A stretch of DNA of 64,000 nucleotides, taken from assembly GCA_029582155.1 (NCBI GenBank), contig CM055894.1, positions 34,028,632 through 34,092,631 on the forward strand, read 5' to 3'. Below are positions 12,501-22,795 of this stretch, one piece after another; position 1 is the stretch's first letter; each line of letters opens with the position of its first letter. The position numbers and the translations under genes were made by a program. Source of the DNA: Panopea generosa (taxonomy: Eukaryota; Mollusca; Bivalvia; Adapedonta; Hiatellidae). The notes below the pieces were generated by a model. The model worked only from the letters and a program-made list of their open reading frames with translations. It did no database searches and was not told where the DNA came from.

Positions 12501-14142
12501 ATTTCTTTGAAATGATTTTAAAATCGAGCCAGTCGTTCCTGACAAGAAGATTTTTTAAGATTTTACTATAACTTATATAGTAAACTAACCACACCCCCTG
12601 GCCACCATGTTTTTTTTACGAATCAAGACGGCTTGAAAAAACTTGGTAGAGACCCAAGGAACATTTCTGTAAAGTAATATCAAAAGTGGCCCAGTGGTTT
12701 CAGAAAAGAAGTTGTTAGAAGCGAAAAGTTAACGATAGACGACGGACACCAGGCATTGTTTCTACAGCATGATATTAATGTGTTTATGAAGCTTAGTCAC
12801 CAAACATGAGTAGTTTGTTCAGAAACAGAGAAAATGCTGAGCTAAACATAAAACTTTAACCAAACCTGAGCTAAACAAAAAACTTTAACCAAAGGTTTTA
12901 GAGCCCAAAGTATATAAATTTAGGTAAGTTAGCTATATATACTTTGTACATTGTTTGTATAACATGATATGAATGTGTTTATGAAGTTAAACCACCATGA
13001 CACGAGTTGTTTGTTCAGAAATATAGGAAAAGCTGAGCTAAACATAAAACTTTAACCAGCGTAGGACGACGCCAGGGTCATGACAATAGCTTTTTTTTAA
13101 AAAAAAGACGAGCTAAAAATGGCCTCTGTTTAAGAAGGGTTTTCACTGACAATACATAATTTAATTTCAGAAAAAACAAGTAAAACTACAAAAACCTGGT
13201 AAGTTTTGTTTTCATTGTTCAATAATCAAAATCAAAGAAATTTGTGAAATTGTTCTCAATTGAAAGCAAAACCATTCATTTACATTTCATTTTATTAACA
13301 ACATAATTATGCTTTAATAATGACAATCTCATGACAGTGGGAAACAGTATAATCTCTACTCTTTGTATTTGTGCTTCATCTTAAATGCTATTAAATATTT
13401 ATCATTTATTAAGTATGTAACATCAGAAAGGCTATCAAATCTCTATTTATTCAAGGTTCACAAGCTTCAGACTAAAATGCTGTCCCTGAAATACTTTTTT
13501 TTCTTCCGTTTTTCCCCTCGTTATTCTTTGCCTAGCACAACTCACAACAAGAGTTGTCAGAATACAACAATGCTTGCCGATGTGATAAAACTCGCCACTC
13601 ATGCAAAGATTGAGATTGGAGGCAATCACCAAAACTTTAAAACACAACTAAACATAAAAGTTTAACCCGGGTGTCTACAGACGAAAAATTATGTCCAAAA
13701 GGGCCATAACTTTGACAAAATGCAACCCTGACTTGTGGTTCTTGTCTCTGTGTGTTCCATCGATGATGTTGAACACACATGTGAAGTTTCATTCATATCC
13801 AATGAGTGGTTGCATACATATGTAAAACTTAAACAAAAGTTTAACCATGGCATTAGCTCTCCTTGAACATTATTAATCATTGTAAACTTTGTGGCAGCTG
13901 TAGCAGTCGATATGAATATCAAATGCAAAAGAAGCATAAATCCATGAACTAAATATGTGGATTTGTTTCAGCTAATACAGCTAATTTAGACATGAACCCG
14001 TTTGATGTCAGTGAAGATGATAATGAAGATCCAACATACATTGGCAAGTATTTTCCATTAGAATTTTTATAATGAATTTTAGAGTACACCGCTGTCCGAT
14101 ATAATGCAAATTCCTTTATAACGCGGTTTTTGCTTGGCTCCC

Positions 14143-14173
<31 letters not shown>

Positions 14174-15128
14174 AGTCATGATTTAAAACTTGAAAACCTG
14201 TGCGAATAATCAAATGACAACCAAACAATAGAACGTCGCCATGTTTTGATTTGATAATTTGTCATTTTCTACTCACCAATTAACCTTGATTATAAAAACT
14301 ATTATAACCATAACCTCATGGTGGTTTAAATTTAAAGGATAGTTTAAGTGATTCATTCATGCCAGCATTGACTATTAACAGTTTGTAATAATCCTGAGTG
14401 CTTCAATAAATGCTGACACGCGCCAAACACGGAAGCCAAATGCAAACTTTGTTATTATTAAGTGATCAAGCAACGAAGCGCTTGACAGGTATTAATTTAT
14501 CGTGAGCATCTTATCGGATCGTAAACACAAAATTATTTTATTATTTTATTATTGTAAATATTTCAGATATATATTTTTAATATTTTAACACTTACAGCGT
14601 TGAGTTTAAATTGAAGCGCGATTTTTTTTTTATATAGACACTGTTTTTTCTTCCGGCAATTTTCTTCTGCCAATTTTAGTTTTATCAAAACACGAAATGT
14701 TTTTCTTTCTTTTCTTTTTTTTTTAAAAATTGTATACATATCTAAGTGTATCTGTTGTAACCAAATAAGCGTTGAATCTAACTTTATATTATGAAAAATT
14801 GTTGCATTGTGTTTCTGATGACAATTTTTTTTTGTACCACCAGATTTTTTGTGATATGAAACGCTGATTGAAACTTCAAAGCAGAAAAATAATAAAAGGA
14901 CAAAATTGATTGTGAGAGCACTTCAGGGTTATATGAAATGTTCATTATATCTTACATAATTGACATAATTATCATGTAAAAACTTTTACGAGAATTGCTT
15001 GGCAGGTACCAGTTATCATGGCCTTCTTTTTCTGTGTTTCAGCTTTTGACCGTTATTTGTTTTAGCAGATGAACCCATCAGTGAATCAAGTGTATTTGAT
15101 GAAAAAGATAGTGAAAAAGAATGCTTTG
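6502..15128 (+). CDS. SET-domain lysine methyltransferase, KMT5A/SETD8-like (partial model, six exons)
   Basis: Six exons join in one frame: 6502-6595, 8359-8524, 10326-10518, 13171-13198, 13972-14043 and 15069-15128. The product follows the KMT5A family in order: a lead-in (KWYIKVGLDKDGFEIKYIS), the AdoMet loop GFGVFTKKAFTKGSFLLEYAG without its last residue, GCYIFFYKYKWQDLCIDAT, RLINDAEPNNANC, and GDEIVYNYGD near the end of the SET core. The family normally has RLINHS; here it is RLINDA, so the His of the NHS motif is Asp. Family members methylate a lysine (H4K20 in KMT5A) using S-adenosylmethionine in the nucleus; whether this paralogue is active is open. After SET come a short basic exon (KKQVKLQKP) and two acidic exons (SEDDNEDP; DEKDSEKE) that typical KMT5A, which ends near the SET domain, lacks. 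The start codon, upstream exons, stop and last exon were not found. Introns are full of repeats. Confidence 0.85.
6610..7640 (+). repeat. Interspersed repeat family B inside intron
   Basis: Diverged tandem phrases recur: GGCCTCAATAAT, TTTGTTTCCCAGCACTTCCC, ATTAAGAAGATTTT and AGGGTCATGAAATTC. Related pieces lie at 10718-10990 and 57836-58090. The block starts near CCTTAATGGTCACCTGAG and ends near GGTCACTAAAGACAGTGTCC. It is non-coding. Confidence 0.6.
7955..8263 (-). mobile_element. tRNA-Ala-derived SINE, copy 2, with intact target-site duplication
   Basis: The same element as 1199-1516, head at the right (A box TGGTCTAGTGGTAGAGCG; B box GGTTCAATCCC). It is flanked by a perfect 12-bp duplication TCTTGTGAATAT at 7943-7954 and 8264-8275, so the insertion boundaries are exact and it is fairly young. 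It lies in the intron just before the second SET exon. Confidence 0.92.
8359..8524 (+). CDS. SET gene, exon with AdoMet-binding loop
   Basis: Acceptor TTTTACAG, donor TTTG/GTAAGT. Phase 1 in, phase 2 out. The product begins GFGVFTKKAFTKGSFLLEY and ends YKWQDL plus a Cys split over the intron. GxG and the E-Y pair match the SET family N-terminal core. Confidence 0.88.
8530..9720. other. Intron sequence, no feature recognised
   Basis: AT-rich DNA between SET exons. Only weak, unclassified repeat-like phrases (8700-8980) are seen. Confidence 0.4.
9725..9990 (+). mobile_element. Interspersed repeat family C, short copy
   Basis: The head is AGAGGCCCAAGAGGTCCT and the tail is TTCTGGCCTTTGGCCATAAGAG. 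The internal tandem units of the longer copy (11000-12057) are mostly absent, so this is a deleted or minimal form. Confidence 0.65.
10326..10518 (+). CDS. SET gene, exon with the RLIND and YNYGD motifs
   Basis: Acceptor ATTTTAG, donor AAAG/GTAAAT. Phase 2 in, phase 0 out. The product includes IDATEQYDRIARLINDAEP, then CLVLEDIPYLVLFAIKDINQ, then GDEIVYNYGDENLPWRK. This aligns with CVDATRETNRLGRLINHSKC and GEELLYDYGD of KMT5A, with Asp in place of the His of NHS. Confidence 0.9.
10718..10990 (+). repeat. Interspersed repeat family B fragment in intron
   Basis: Shares TTTGTTTCCAAATGCTTCC, ATTAAGATGAAGATT and the closing ACAATTACGGACAAAAGGC with the family B block at 6610-7640. Confidence 0.55.
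11000..12057 (+). mobile_element. Interspersed repeat family C, long copy with a tandemly duplicated core
   Basis: The head is ACAAG plus the hairpin AGGCCCAAGAGGGCCT at 11005-11020. The tail is the hairpin CTGGCCTTTGGCCAG at 12031-12045 followed by TAGAGCTTAAAA. A core of about 260 bp is present twice, at about 11088-11350 and 11718-12000, offset about 630 bp, sharing GGGACACCATTTGAACAAAT, TGGTCATCATTACTACATAA and CACCCATGTGAAGTTTCA. A poly-A run lies at 11667-11689. No protein-coding signal. Confidence 0.78.
12226..12752 (+). repeat. Interspersed repeat family A, truncated copy of three tandem units
   Basis: Three units start at about 12258, 12413 and 12578 (spacings 155 and 165 bp). Each contains TAGTAAACTRAC, CTGGCYGCCATKTTTT and ACTTGGTAGAG. 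The tail phrase GACGGACACCAGGC is present, but the terminal hairpin is lost. Intronic. Confidence 0.68.
13040..13125 (+). repeat. Interspersed repeat tail fragment
   Basis: The phrase TTTAACCAGCGTAGGACGACGCCAGGGTCATGACAATAGC is followed by a T8/A8 hairpin and GACGAGCTAAAAATGGCC. This looks like the 3' end of a family related to D; two decayed copies of the adjoining phrase CATAAAACTTTAACC lie just upstream. Confidence 0.45.
13171..13198 (+). CDS. SET gene, 28-nt basic microexon
   Basis: Acceptor TTTAATTTCAG, donor CCTG/GTAAGT. Phase 0 in, phase 1 out, product KKQVKLQKP. Called because both splice sites and both phases fit the neighbouring exons. Confidence 0.7.
13972..14043 (+). CDS. SET gene, acidic exon ending at a GC donor
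   Basis: Acceptor TTTGTTTCAG. The frame reads ANTANLDMNPFDVSEDDNED, then PTYI. The frame-preserving donor is ATTG/GCAAGT, a GC-AG type intron; no GT donor in frame is close by. Phase 1 in, phase 1 out. Acidic and presumably disordered. Confidence 0.68.
14080..14173 (+). repeat. Short repeat (CTGTCCGATATAATGC type) and a 20-base G run
   Basis: The phrases CTGTCCGATATAATGC and TTATAACGCGGTTTTTGC resemble a terminal repeat known to me from several animal genomes; I cannot assign a superfamily. A run of T is followed by 20 consecutive G at 14154-14173. Intronic. Confidence 0.4.
14180..15060. other. Intron sequence, no feature recognised
   Basis: AT-rich DNA with T runs between two acidic exons of the SET gene. 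Nothing further seen. Confidence 0.4.
15069..15128 (+). CDS. SET gene, second acidic exon
   Basis: Acceptor TTGTTTTAGCAG, donor CTTTG/GTAAGT. Phase 1 in, phase 1 out, reading DEPISESSVFDEKDSEKECF. An alternative acceptor 3 nt upstream would add one residue. The exon that follows was not found. Confidence 0.68.
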
Positions 15129-15499
15129 GTAAGTTTTCTGAAACACTTTACATTTATAAATGGGGTAGAGCCCAATTATAGGTAACGCAAAGACTAACAA
15201 ATCGTTACTACTAAGTGAAGGAAGACCAAACTCTTTAAAACATTATGATCCAACAATGAGAAAAATGCATGAGAAGGCCATACCCACTAAGATAGTTATG
15301 TACTTGTTGCAAATTCTTAATTCTATAGTTAATTAAAAAATTGGGCATGCTGATCATTCACAAAGAAATTCAAATGAAAGAAGTGAAACTTACATTTTAG
15401 TGTTTATCAACGTCTGCACTAACCAAATGTGATGAGAAATGTAGGGATCATGTGTTATCCAAGCATTTTTTCCTGTTCAGTGTGCACACAATTTTGTAA

Positions 15500-15640
15500 T
15501 GTCCCCACTTGAAGCAGCGGGAAGAGGCCAATGATAAGAAATTCAATGTCGTTTATCAATCATTAAGGGGACTGTGGCCGAGAGAAATCTCACAACCACT
15601 GCATAGGTAGTCAGAGGCGCTCGGCTTGTATGGCTATAAT
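15500..15640 (-). mobile_element. Eroded fragment of the SINE seen at 50055-50342
   Basis: Shares the order CCCACTTGAA, TTCAATGTCGTTTATCAATCAT, ACTGTGGCCGAG and a decayed tRNA-like head with the intact copy. No target duplication seen. Confidence 0.55.
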
Positions 15641-16039
15641 ATATGATATATAACTAGTGATACGTCTTCTATACTATTAAATATTTATCAATAATAGTAT
15701 CTTTAACATTAGCAACAGCAATAACAACATTAGTAATTACAGTAATGCATTGCAATATACTGGCCAAATACTGAAACTATATAAGATACTATTTTTACAG
15801 TTAAAGAGGCTAAATGTATGAATCAGTTTTATATTATTTCATATTTTGTAGAGGTTACTATACTTGCAGTGTTACTTCTGTTACATATTATACAATTGAT
15901 ACTTCTGCTAATTTTGATTATAATTGCTGCTATTTTCTTAATGATGCTACTGTTAATAGTTAATGTTACATTTTAAATATGTCATTATGATGATGATGAT
16001 GATGTCGTTAAGTACCGCGGTTTCTGGCCATGTTATTAC

Positions 16040-18290
16040 AATTACTGCTATTTCAGTCCATGACACTACCATTACTTATGTTTCTGTCCTTCACACTACC
16101 GTTACTGCTGTTTCTGTCCTTGACACCACTGTTACTGCTGTTTCTGTCCTTGACACCACCGTTACTGCTGTTTCTGTCCTTGACACCACTGTTACTGGTC
16201 TTTCTGTCTATGACACTATCGTTATTGCTGTTTCTGTCCTTGACACTACCATTACTGCTGTTTCTGTCCATGACACTACCGTTACTGCTATTTCTGTCCA
16301 TGACACTACCGTTACTGCTGTATCTGTCATTGACACTACCGTTACTGCTGGTTCTGTCCATGACACTACCGTAACTGCTGTTTCTGTCCTTGACACTACT
16401 GTTACCGATGTTTATGTCCTTGACACCATCGTTACTGTTGTTTCTGTCTATGACACTACCGTTACTGCTATTTCTGTCATTAACACTACTGTTACCGCTG
16501 TTTATGTCCTTGACACCACCGTTATTGGGGTTTGTGTCTATGACACTACCGTTTCTACTATTTCTGTCCTTGACACTACCGTTACTGATGTTTCTGTCCA
16601 TGACACTACCGTAACTGCTGTTTCTGTCCTTGACACCACCGTTACTGCTGTTTCTGTATTGCCACTACCGTTACTGTTGTTTCTGTCATTGACATTAACG
16701 TTACCGCTGTTTCTGTCCTTGACACTACCAATACTATTGTTTCTGTCCGTGAAAATACCGTTACTGATGTTTCTGTCTTTGACACTACCGTTACTGCTGT
16801 TTCTGTCCATGACACTACCTTTACTGATGTTTCTGTCCTTGACACTACCGTTTCTGCTGTTTTGTGTCCGTGACACTACCTTTACTGCTGTTTCTGTCCT
16901 TGACACTATTGTTACTGCTGTGTCTGTCCATAACACTACCGATACTGCTGTTTCTGTCCTTGAAACTACCGTCTCTGCTGTTTATGTCCTTGACACTACC
17001 GTTACTGCTGTTTCTGTCCGTGACACTTCCGTTACTGTTACTGCTGTGTCTGTCCATGACACTACCGTTACTGCTGTTGCTGTCCGTGACACTACCGTTA
17101 CTGTTGTGTCTGTCCGTGACCCTACCATAACTGTTGTGTCAGTTCGTGACACTACCAATACTGTATCTGTTCGTGCCACTAGCGTTATTGCTGTTTCTGT
17201 CATTGACACTACCGTTACTGCTGTTTCTGTCCATGACACTACCGTTACTGCTGTTTCTGTCCTTAACACTACCGTGTCTACAGTGTCTGTCCATGACACT
17301 ACCGTTACTGCTGTGTCTGTCCATGACACTACCGTTACTGCTGTTTCTGTCCATAACACTACCGTTATTGCTGTTTCTGTCCTTGACACTACCGTCTCTG
17401 CTGTTTCTGTCCTTGATACTACCGTTAATGCTGTTTCTGTCCGTGACACTTCCGTTACTGCTGTGTCTGTCCATGACACTACCGTTACTGCTGTTGCTGT
17501 CTGTGACAATACCGTTACTGTTGTGTCTGTCTGTGACCCTACCATAACTGTTGTGTCAGTTCGTGACACTACCAATACTGTTGTTTCTGTTCGTGTCACT
17601 AGCGTTATTGCTGTTTCTGTCATTGACACTACTGTTACTGCTGTTTCTGTCTTTGACACTACCGTTACTGATGTGTCTGTCCATGACACTACCGTTACTA
17701 CTGTTTCTGTCCATGACACTACCGTTACAGCTGTTTCTGTCCATGACACTACGATTACTGTTGTGTCTGTCCATGGCACTACCATAACTGCTGAGTGTGT
17801 CCATGACACTACCATAACTGCTGTGTCTGTCCGTGACACTACTATTACTGTTGTGTCTGTTCGTGACACTATCATTACTGCTGTTTCTGTCCGTGCCACA
17901 ACCGTTACTAATGTTTTTGTCTGTCACTACTTCGTAACTACCGGTCCTGTCCATAATAATACAAATACTTCGGTTGTACCGTCCATTATAATACCGTTAT
18001 TGTTGTTTCTGTCCATGATGCTACTGTTACTGCTGTTTCTGTCCATGATACTACCGTAACTGATATTTCTCCTTATGTGTCTGTCGTAACTGCTGTGTCT
18101 GTCCTTGATATAACAGTTGCTGCTGTTTCTATCCATGATAATATCGAGACTGCTGTGTCTGTCCATCATATTACCGTAACTGCTGTTTCTGTCCAAGGTA
18201 CTACTGTTGCTGCTCTTTCTGTTCATGATACTTCTGTTACTGCTGTTTCTGTCCATGATGCTACAGTTATTGCTGTTGATGTCTTTGTAA
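16040..18290. repeat. 30-bp minisatellite of about 75 units
   Basis: The unit is GTTACTGCTGTTTCTGTCC followed by WTGACACTACC. Two units per 60 bases run almost unbroken from 16080 to 17930, then decay to about 18290. Because 30 is a multiple of 3 and the unit lacks stops in several frames, long ORFs appear on both strands: a 698-codon frame at 15963-18059 (+) with repeats like VTAVSVHDTT, and 305 codons at 16982-17899 (-). The long plus frame passes through an internal frame change (about 16660-16865, LLLFLSLTLP repeats), which argues against selection on protein. A block at about 17005-17240 resembles 17450-17660, so groups of units were duplicated together. Confidence 0.93.
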
Positions 18291-18350
18291 CTACTAAAGT
18301 GTACATACTTAATGCAATAATTGACGACTTAATTGTCATCCAATATTAAT

Positions 18351-18535
18351 TACTTAAGACGGTATTCTAGGTGTTGCCGCTCTAGAGTATCATAACGTAG
18401 ACACACGATTTAATGCCCACCAAGTCCTATTACAATGACACTAGGTCGAACACAGTTAAAGCTATTCTCTAAATGCTAAACGCCAAGCAAGGAAGATTCA
18501 AGTCTATTTTTCAAGTCTTTGTTCAGTTTAGGTTA
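18351..18535 (-). mobile_element. tRNA-Ala SINE fragment (body only)
   Basis: Matches the body of the SINEs at 1199 and 7955: CTTAAGACGGTATTCTAGG, AGTATCATAACGTAGACACA, CTCTAAATGCTAAACGCCAAG. The tRNA head is missing. It abuts the 30-bp minisatellite. Confidence 0.7.
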
Positions 18536-19015
18536 GGTTGTACTAAGTGTGTTGATACTAATTTAGTTAAGCTCGGTTATGAAGAAAGCTCAAAGTTTTA
18601 ACCAGTTATGAATATTGTTTTTTTGGGGCCACTGGGCCATGATGGGATTGTGAGCTACTAAAACAGTGCATTCACTGCACTACCGCTCCGCTTAAAACCA
18701 TATTTTATATATAATGGTACAACCACTACTGTGAATATCGGTCATTTATTCATTAACATTAACTACAACCGTAACGTCACACACATAAGCAACACGAAAA
18801 GGTAATAACCACACAAACAAAAAAACGATAATTAAAGTATCAATATCACAGTTAACATAAATAGTAACACCATTAGTAATTTCAAAGATATACTAAGTAT
18901 GTTCACTTGATAGAATACCTACTAAATTGTGTGCACGGTGAACGTGTTCAGTGCACTTACGACGAATTTCGTAAATAACATTGCTACAGACCCTAAACCG
19001 CTCAAGTACCCCAAT

Positions 19016-19110
19016 TGCACGCAAACGGAGTGCACTCAGAGCGTAAGCGGAGCGCGAGCGTAGCGCAGACGGAGCGCGAACGGAGCGAAGATTGAACGCT
19101 GACGGAGCGG
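19016..19110. repeat. Left subterminal 11-bp-period GC-rich array
   Basis: Units resembling CGGAGCGCGAA recur at roughly 11-bp steps inside otherwise AT-rich DNA: AAACGGAGTGC, AAGCGGAGCGC, AGACGGAGCGC, GAACGGAGCGA. One helical turn spacing suggests protein binding on one face (inference). Confidence 0.7.
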
Positions 19111-20031
19111 ACATGGACTGTAAGCAAACGCTGGATTTTGAATAATAAACGCACTCCTGAACGCATGAAATAGATCGAGTGCACTCAGACACGCTGAATG
19201 CACTCAGATACGCTGAGTGCACTCAGTAGCGCTGTATACGCTAGACACAGTAAGATAACTGATAACAGAACTATTCGTGCGCTACTGAGTGCACTCGTTC
19301 ATTCGGATATACTCTTTTTTATTATTTGATCGTGAAGTCGATACTTAAAATCGAGATAAAAAATAAATTTTCTTTCACATAAATATAAACCATTTAGTTA
19401 ATATAAATGTTTTACTGTAAAAGGCATGATAAAACTTATTTTGGTCAACAATTTATCAATTATTACATAACTATCAATATTTAGCTGATCAATACAATAA
19501 TGTTTAAAATACCTATTATACAATAGACGACACATCAATGGTTATCTACGGTTTCAAGGCTAATTTAGTTGCATGTTTAAGCATGATTTGGTTTGCGCAA
19601 CAAAAATATAAATAATTATATATTGTGTAAATAACAATTCGAATAGATGTAATTTGCCGTTTTATTTCGATATAAATTAGTTATAGAACATACAAAACAT
19701 GTACTTTATTTCGATTTAAGCGTATACTGCTCCAAATACAAAAATATCAAAGCATGCGTGAATCAAACAAAACATAGATATGCGTAAAATTATATGATTA
19801 TGATTCTATTTGTTTGGGTATTTCGGCAAAATAAAAATTACCAATTTTCAATTTAATTTGGACTTTAGTTTTATATTTTCCCCAAACATAGTTACACTGA
19901 GTTTGTGCTTAGTTGTAAACAAATCTACGTAAACTGTTATATTGCAATTAAAGTGGAAACATTATACTCGTGCACATCTCATTAAAATAATAAAATAAAT
20001 TAATTGTATTCTAAAATATAAAGTGGGTCAG

Positions 20032-20215
20032 TAGTACAGCGGATAGGGTGCTGCTTCAGACGGCAGAGATCGCGAGTTTGACCCAGGCTTTACCCGACCT
20101 CTCGAAACACAATTCAGTACCAGATCTAATAAGGGAATGCACTGGAGAACGATATGCATAAGCTCCGAGCTTACTTGACAATCAAGCTAAATTAAATTAA
20201 TGTAAAATAAATGTA
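20032..20215 (+). mobile_element. tRNA-derived SINE (second family) nested in the TIR element
   Basis: The tRNA-like head at about 20032-20097 has an A box (TAGTACAGCGGATAGGGTG), an anticodon arm TGCTG-CTTCAGA-CGGCA (anticodon TCA) and a B box GAGTTTGACCC, followed by about 110 bp of body (CAATTCAGTACCAGATCT ... GCATAAGCTCCGAGCTTAC). The region is absent from the truncated copy at 41185-43098, which ends before reaching it. Confidence 0.68.
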
Positions 20216-20518
20216 TGTATGCCAAATTAACACGACAGACCGAAATAACATATTAGACATAGGAAATAAAAACTAGCAAACGTAAATTTCTAGGTGACCT
20301 TTTTGAGGTTGTGATTTTATATTGACTAAAGAACAGCTTTTGATCATGAGGAAGGTTTAAATAAACATAAACGAACATGTATTCACTGGCTATAAAATAG
20401 TAAATATATTGTTTTCCCGCTTTCCTACAAAATCGATACGCCTGGTCACGTGCACGTAAGCACGTAACAATTAAGCCACTATAAAAGTTGTGAAAGGGGC
20501 AACAAGTAAGAAATGACA

Positions 20519-20720
20519 ACAATAATAATAATAATAATAATAAAGAAGAAAAAATACTCAGATAATAATAATATGATAATATAATAATATAATAATAAAG
20601 TAATATAGCAAAAATAACAATAATATTAGTAATAATAGTAATAAATAATAATAAAATATATAATATATATTAATAATAATGATGGTAATAATAAAATTAT
20701 AAAAAATCTGCATATTTTAG
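20519..20720. repeat. AAT-type microsatellite
   Basis: Imperfect (AAT)n and (ATAATA)n tracts with interruptions. Confidence 0.85.
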
Positions 20721-20747
20721 TATTGATTTTGACTATATATTTCTTAT

Positions 20748-21620
20748 CCAATCACATGCCGCGGGTTAAATAAAGATTCATTCATCTGGCACAAATTATA
20801 ATCAAAATGAAAATTACACACCGGCAGGGTTCTTTGTGATCAATGGACCGATAAATCACCAATTAACTATTTATTGACACACATGTGGTTCTCACCATGG
20901 GTATCTGTTTTTATGATTGCCATGCAACTCTGCCTTCATTATAGTAATTAAATTGTTATATTAATTGTGAACGACTGACCAGATGAACATACGCACGTAT
21001 CCAATATAAAAACTGTAAACAAATCAATAAGTCAATATGTATATTATAATAATAGCTCCAATGATAATAATATTTCAAAAAAATAAAACAAATAATGAAA
21101 GTAAAAAATAATACAAATAAAATACTACATTTTTACAAAGAATAATTTAGAGACATGTCTTTAATTTTTATTAGTTTTAAAATTGTAGGATTGTTTTATT
21201 TTGTAAATTAACAATTCTGATCTGTTTTTATACGAAATCGCTATGGCAGCTGTGGTAAAATGACAGCCCTGAATACACATCCCTTTATACGTGTATGTCA
21301 CACTTTCTACCATTCACTCAGAACTGGCGTAGGGTTTTCGGTTCGTTAATTTAATGATATTAACATCATGATATTTACATACTAAAGCGTTCTGAAACTT
21401 CGAATAACCAATATCTTAAATGATTTTTTTATTTGTTGTTAATTGGCTGGCAGTTTTTCTTTCTTATCTTTTCTTTTCAATCACATAATGTTGGCTCAAT
21501 TAAAATTCATCCATCTGGCAATCAAAATGAAATCATACATATCTTCCGTGGTCAATAGACCGATAAGTCACCACTTTATCATATAACTTAATTGACACGG
21601 CTCTCACTGGCATGTGACAT
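20748..21620 (+). repeat. Diverged internal direct duplication in the TIR element
   Basis: 20748-20897 and 21475-21620 share the order CAATCACAT, TTCATYCATCTGGCA, ATCAAAATGAAA, GGTCAATRGACCGATAARTCACCA and ATTGACAC ... TCTCAC, offset about 725 bp. Divergence is much greater than between the two copies of the whole element, so the duplication predates them. Confidence 0.65.
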
Positions 21621-22554
21621 AACGTAATTAACACCACGGGTGTGTTGCTGCGTGTCATATAATTAGTGGTATAGCACAGTGGGTGTAGTTTCAAACAAGT
21701 TTAATTTAGTTTGTCATTTTAAATAATATATTAACATTAAGCATACTATCAGTAAAAGAATAATTTCAGAAACCCACTGAAAAAAGTTTATTGCAAGTAT
21801 ATTTATATACATAATGATAACGAAAATAATTATAAAAACTTAAAATATCAGAATATCTTTTTTCAAGTTTAGTGAAGCCACATTTGGACCCAAATCGAGA
21901 AAAAACACTACAAGATTATTATTTTTCAAAAAGCATTGATTATAATGTCGAATTGCATCGCACAGATTATAATAAAATTTTCATCACCCATGCAGTGCAT
22001 ATTATAGATTATAAAGCTTATTTTAGTTTGAACATTAACAAAACCAGTGATATATCCACATGTTTTTAAGTCACTGCTTACACTGAGTAGATTTATGGAT
22101 TATCATAAGGCCAACGAGGTATCAACAGTATGGAATTATTAATTAAATTTAATTATAAATAACAATTTATTTAGTTTATGTTGATGATGTATATGTATAT
22201 TTTGTGGACAAACTTTATTGCTTTCCTGTAACAAACGGCTTACGGTATATCAAAGAAGATACTGACGCAAACAAATGTCGTTAACAGAAGCCGGTATAAC
22301 GTGCGATATTCTTTGATCACCCAGACCACTGATCACATATCAAAACATAGACACTTCCGTTAAACATGCCTACTATCGATACTTGTTCAACCTTTCGCCC
22401 AGCGGGTGACATAATCTGTAGACAAACAATCGGATTATGAATTAATTTACCTTGACTAAATCCCATGGATACATTTAATTGCTCCATTGGAACAGATTAA
22501 ATTAAAAAGTTAATATAGAATCAGTTTAAAGAGTTGAGATGTTGCGATTGGTTA

Positions 22555-22795
22555 AGGGCTGGAAACCGAACTGAGCGAACTGAAAGTTGAGTGAGCGCTG
22601 AACGAAGCGAACGCTAAATGGAGTATTAAATACAGCACTCAGCTATACAGCGCTCGTGAGCGAATACTTGCGTTTGTGAGTGCATTAAATTAACCGCGTT
22701 TAATCGAGTGCACGCAAACGGAGCGCGAACGGAGCGCGAACTAAGCGCGAACGGAGCGCGAACGGAGTGCAAACTGAGCGCAAATGGAGTGCAAT
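22555..22795. repeat. Right subterminal 11-bp-period GC-rich array
   Basis: At 22715-22795 the core GGAGCGCGAAC repeats about seven times with an 11-bp step, decaying to GGAGTGCAAAC and GGAGTGCAATT at the TIR. A looser stretch (GAGCGCTGAACGAAGCGAAC) lies at 22590-22615. Mirrored at 41215-41295 in the second copy. Confidence 0.78.

Noticed and set aside
15963-18059. 698-codon plus-strand frame as a real gene
   Set aside because: It follows from a 30-bp tandem repeat lacking stops; the opposite strand is open too, and the plus frame shifts inside the array.
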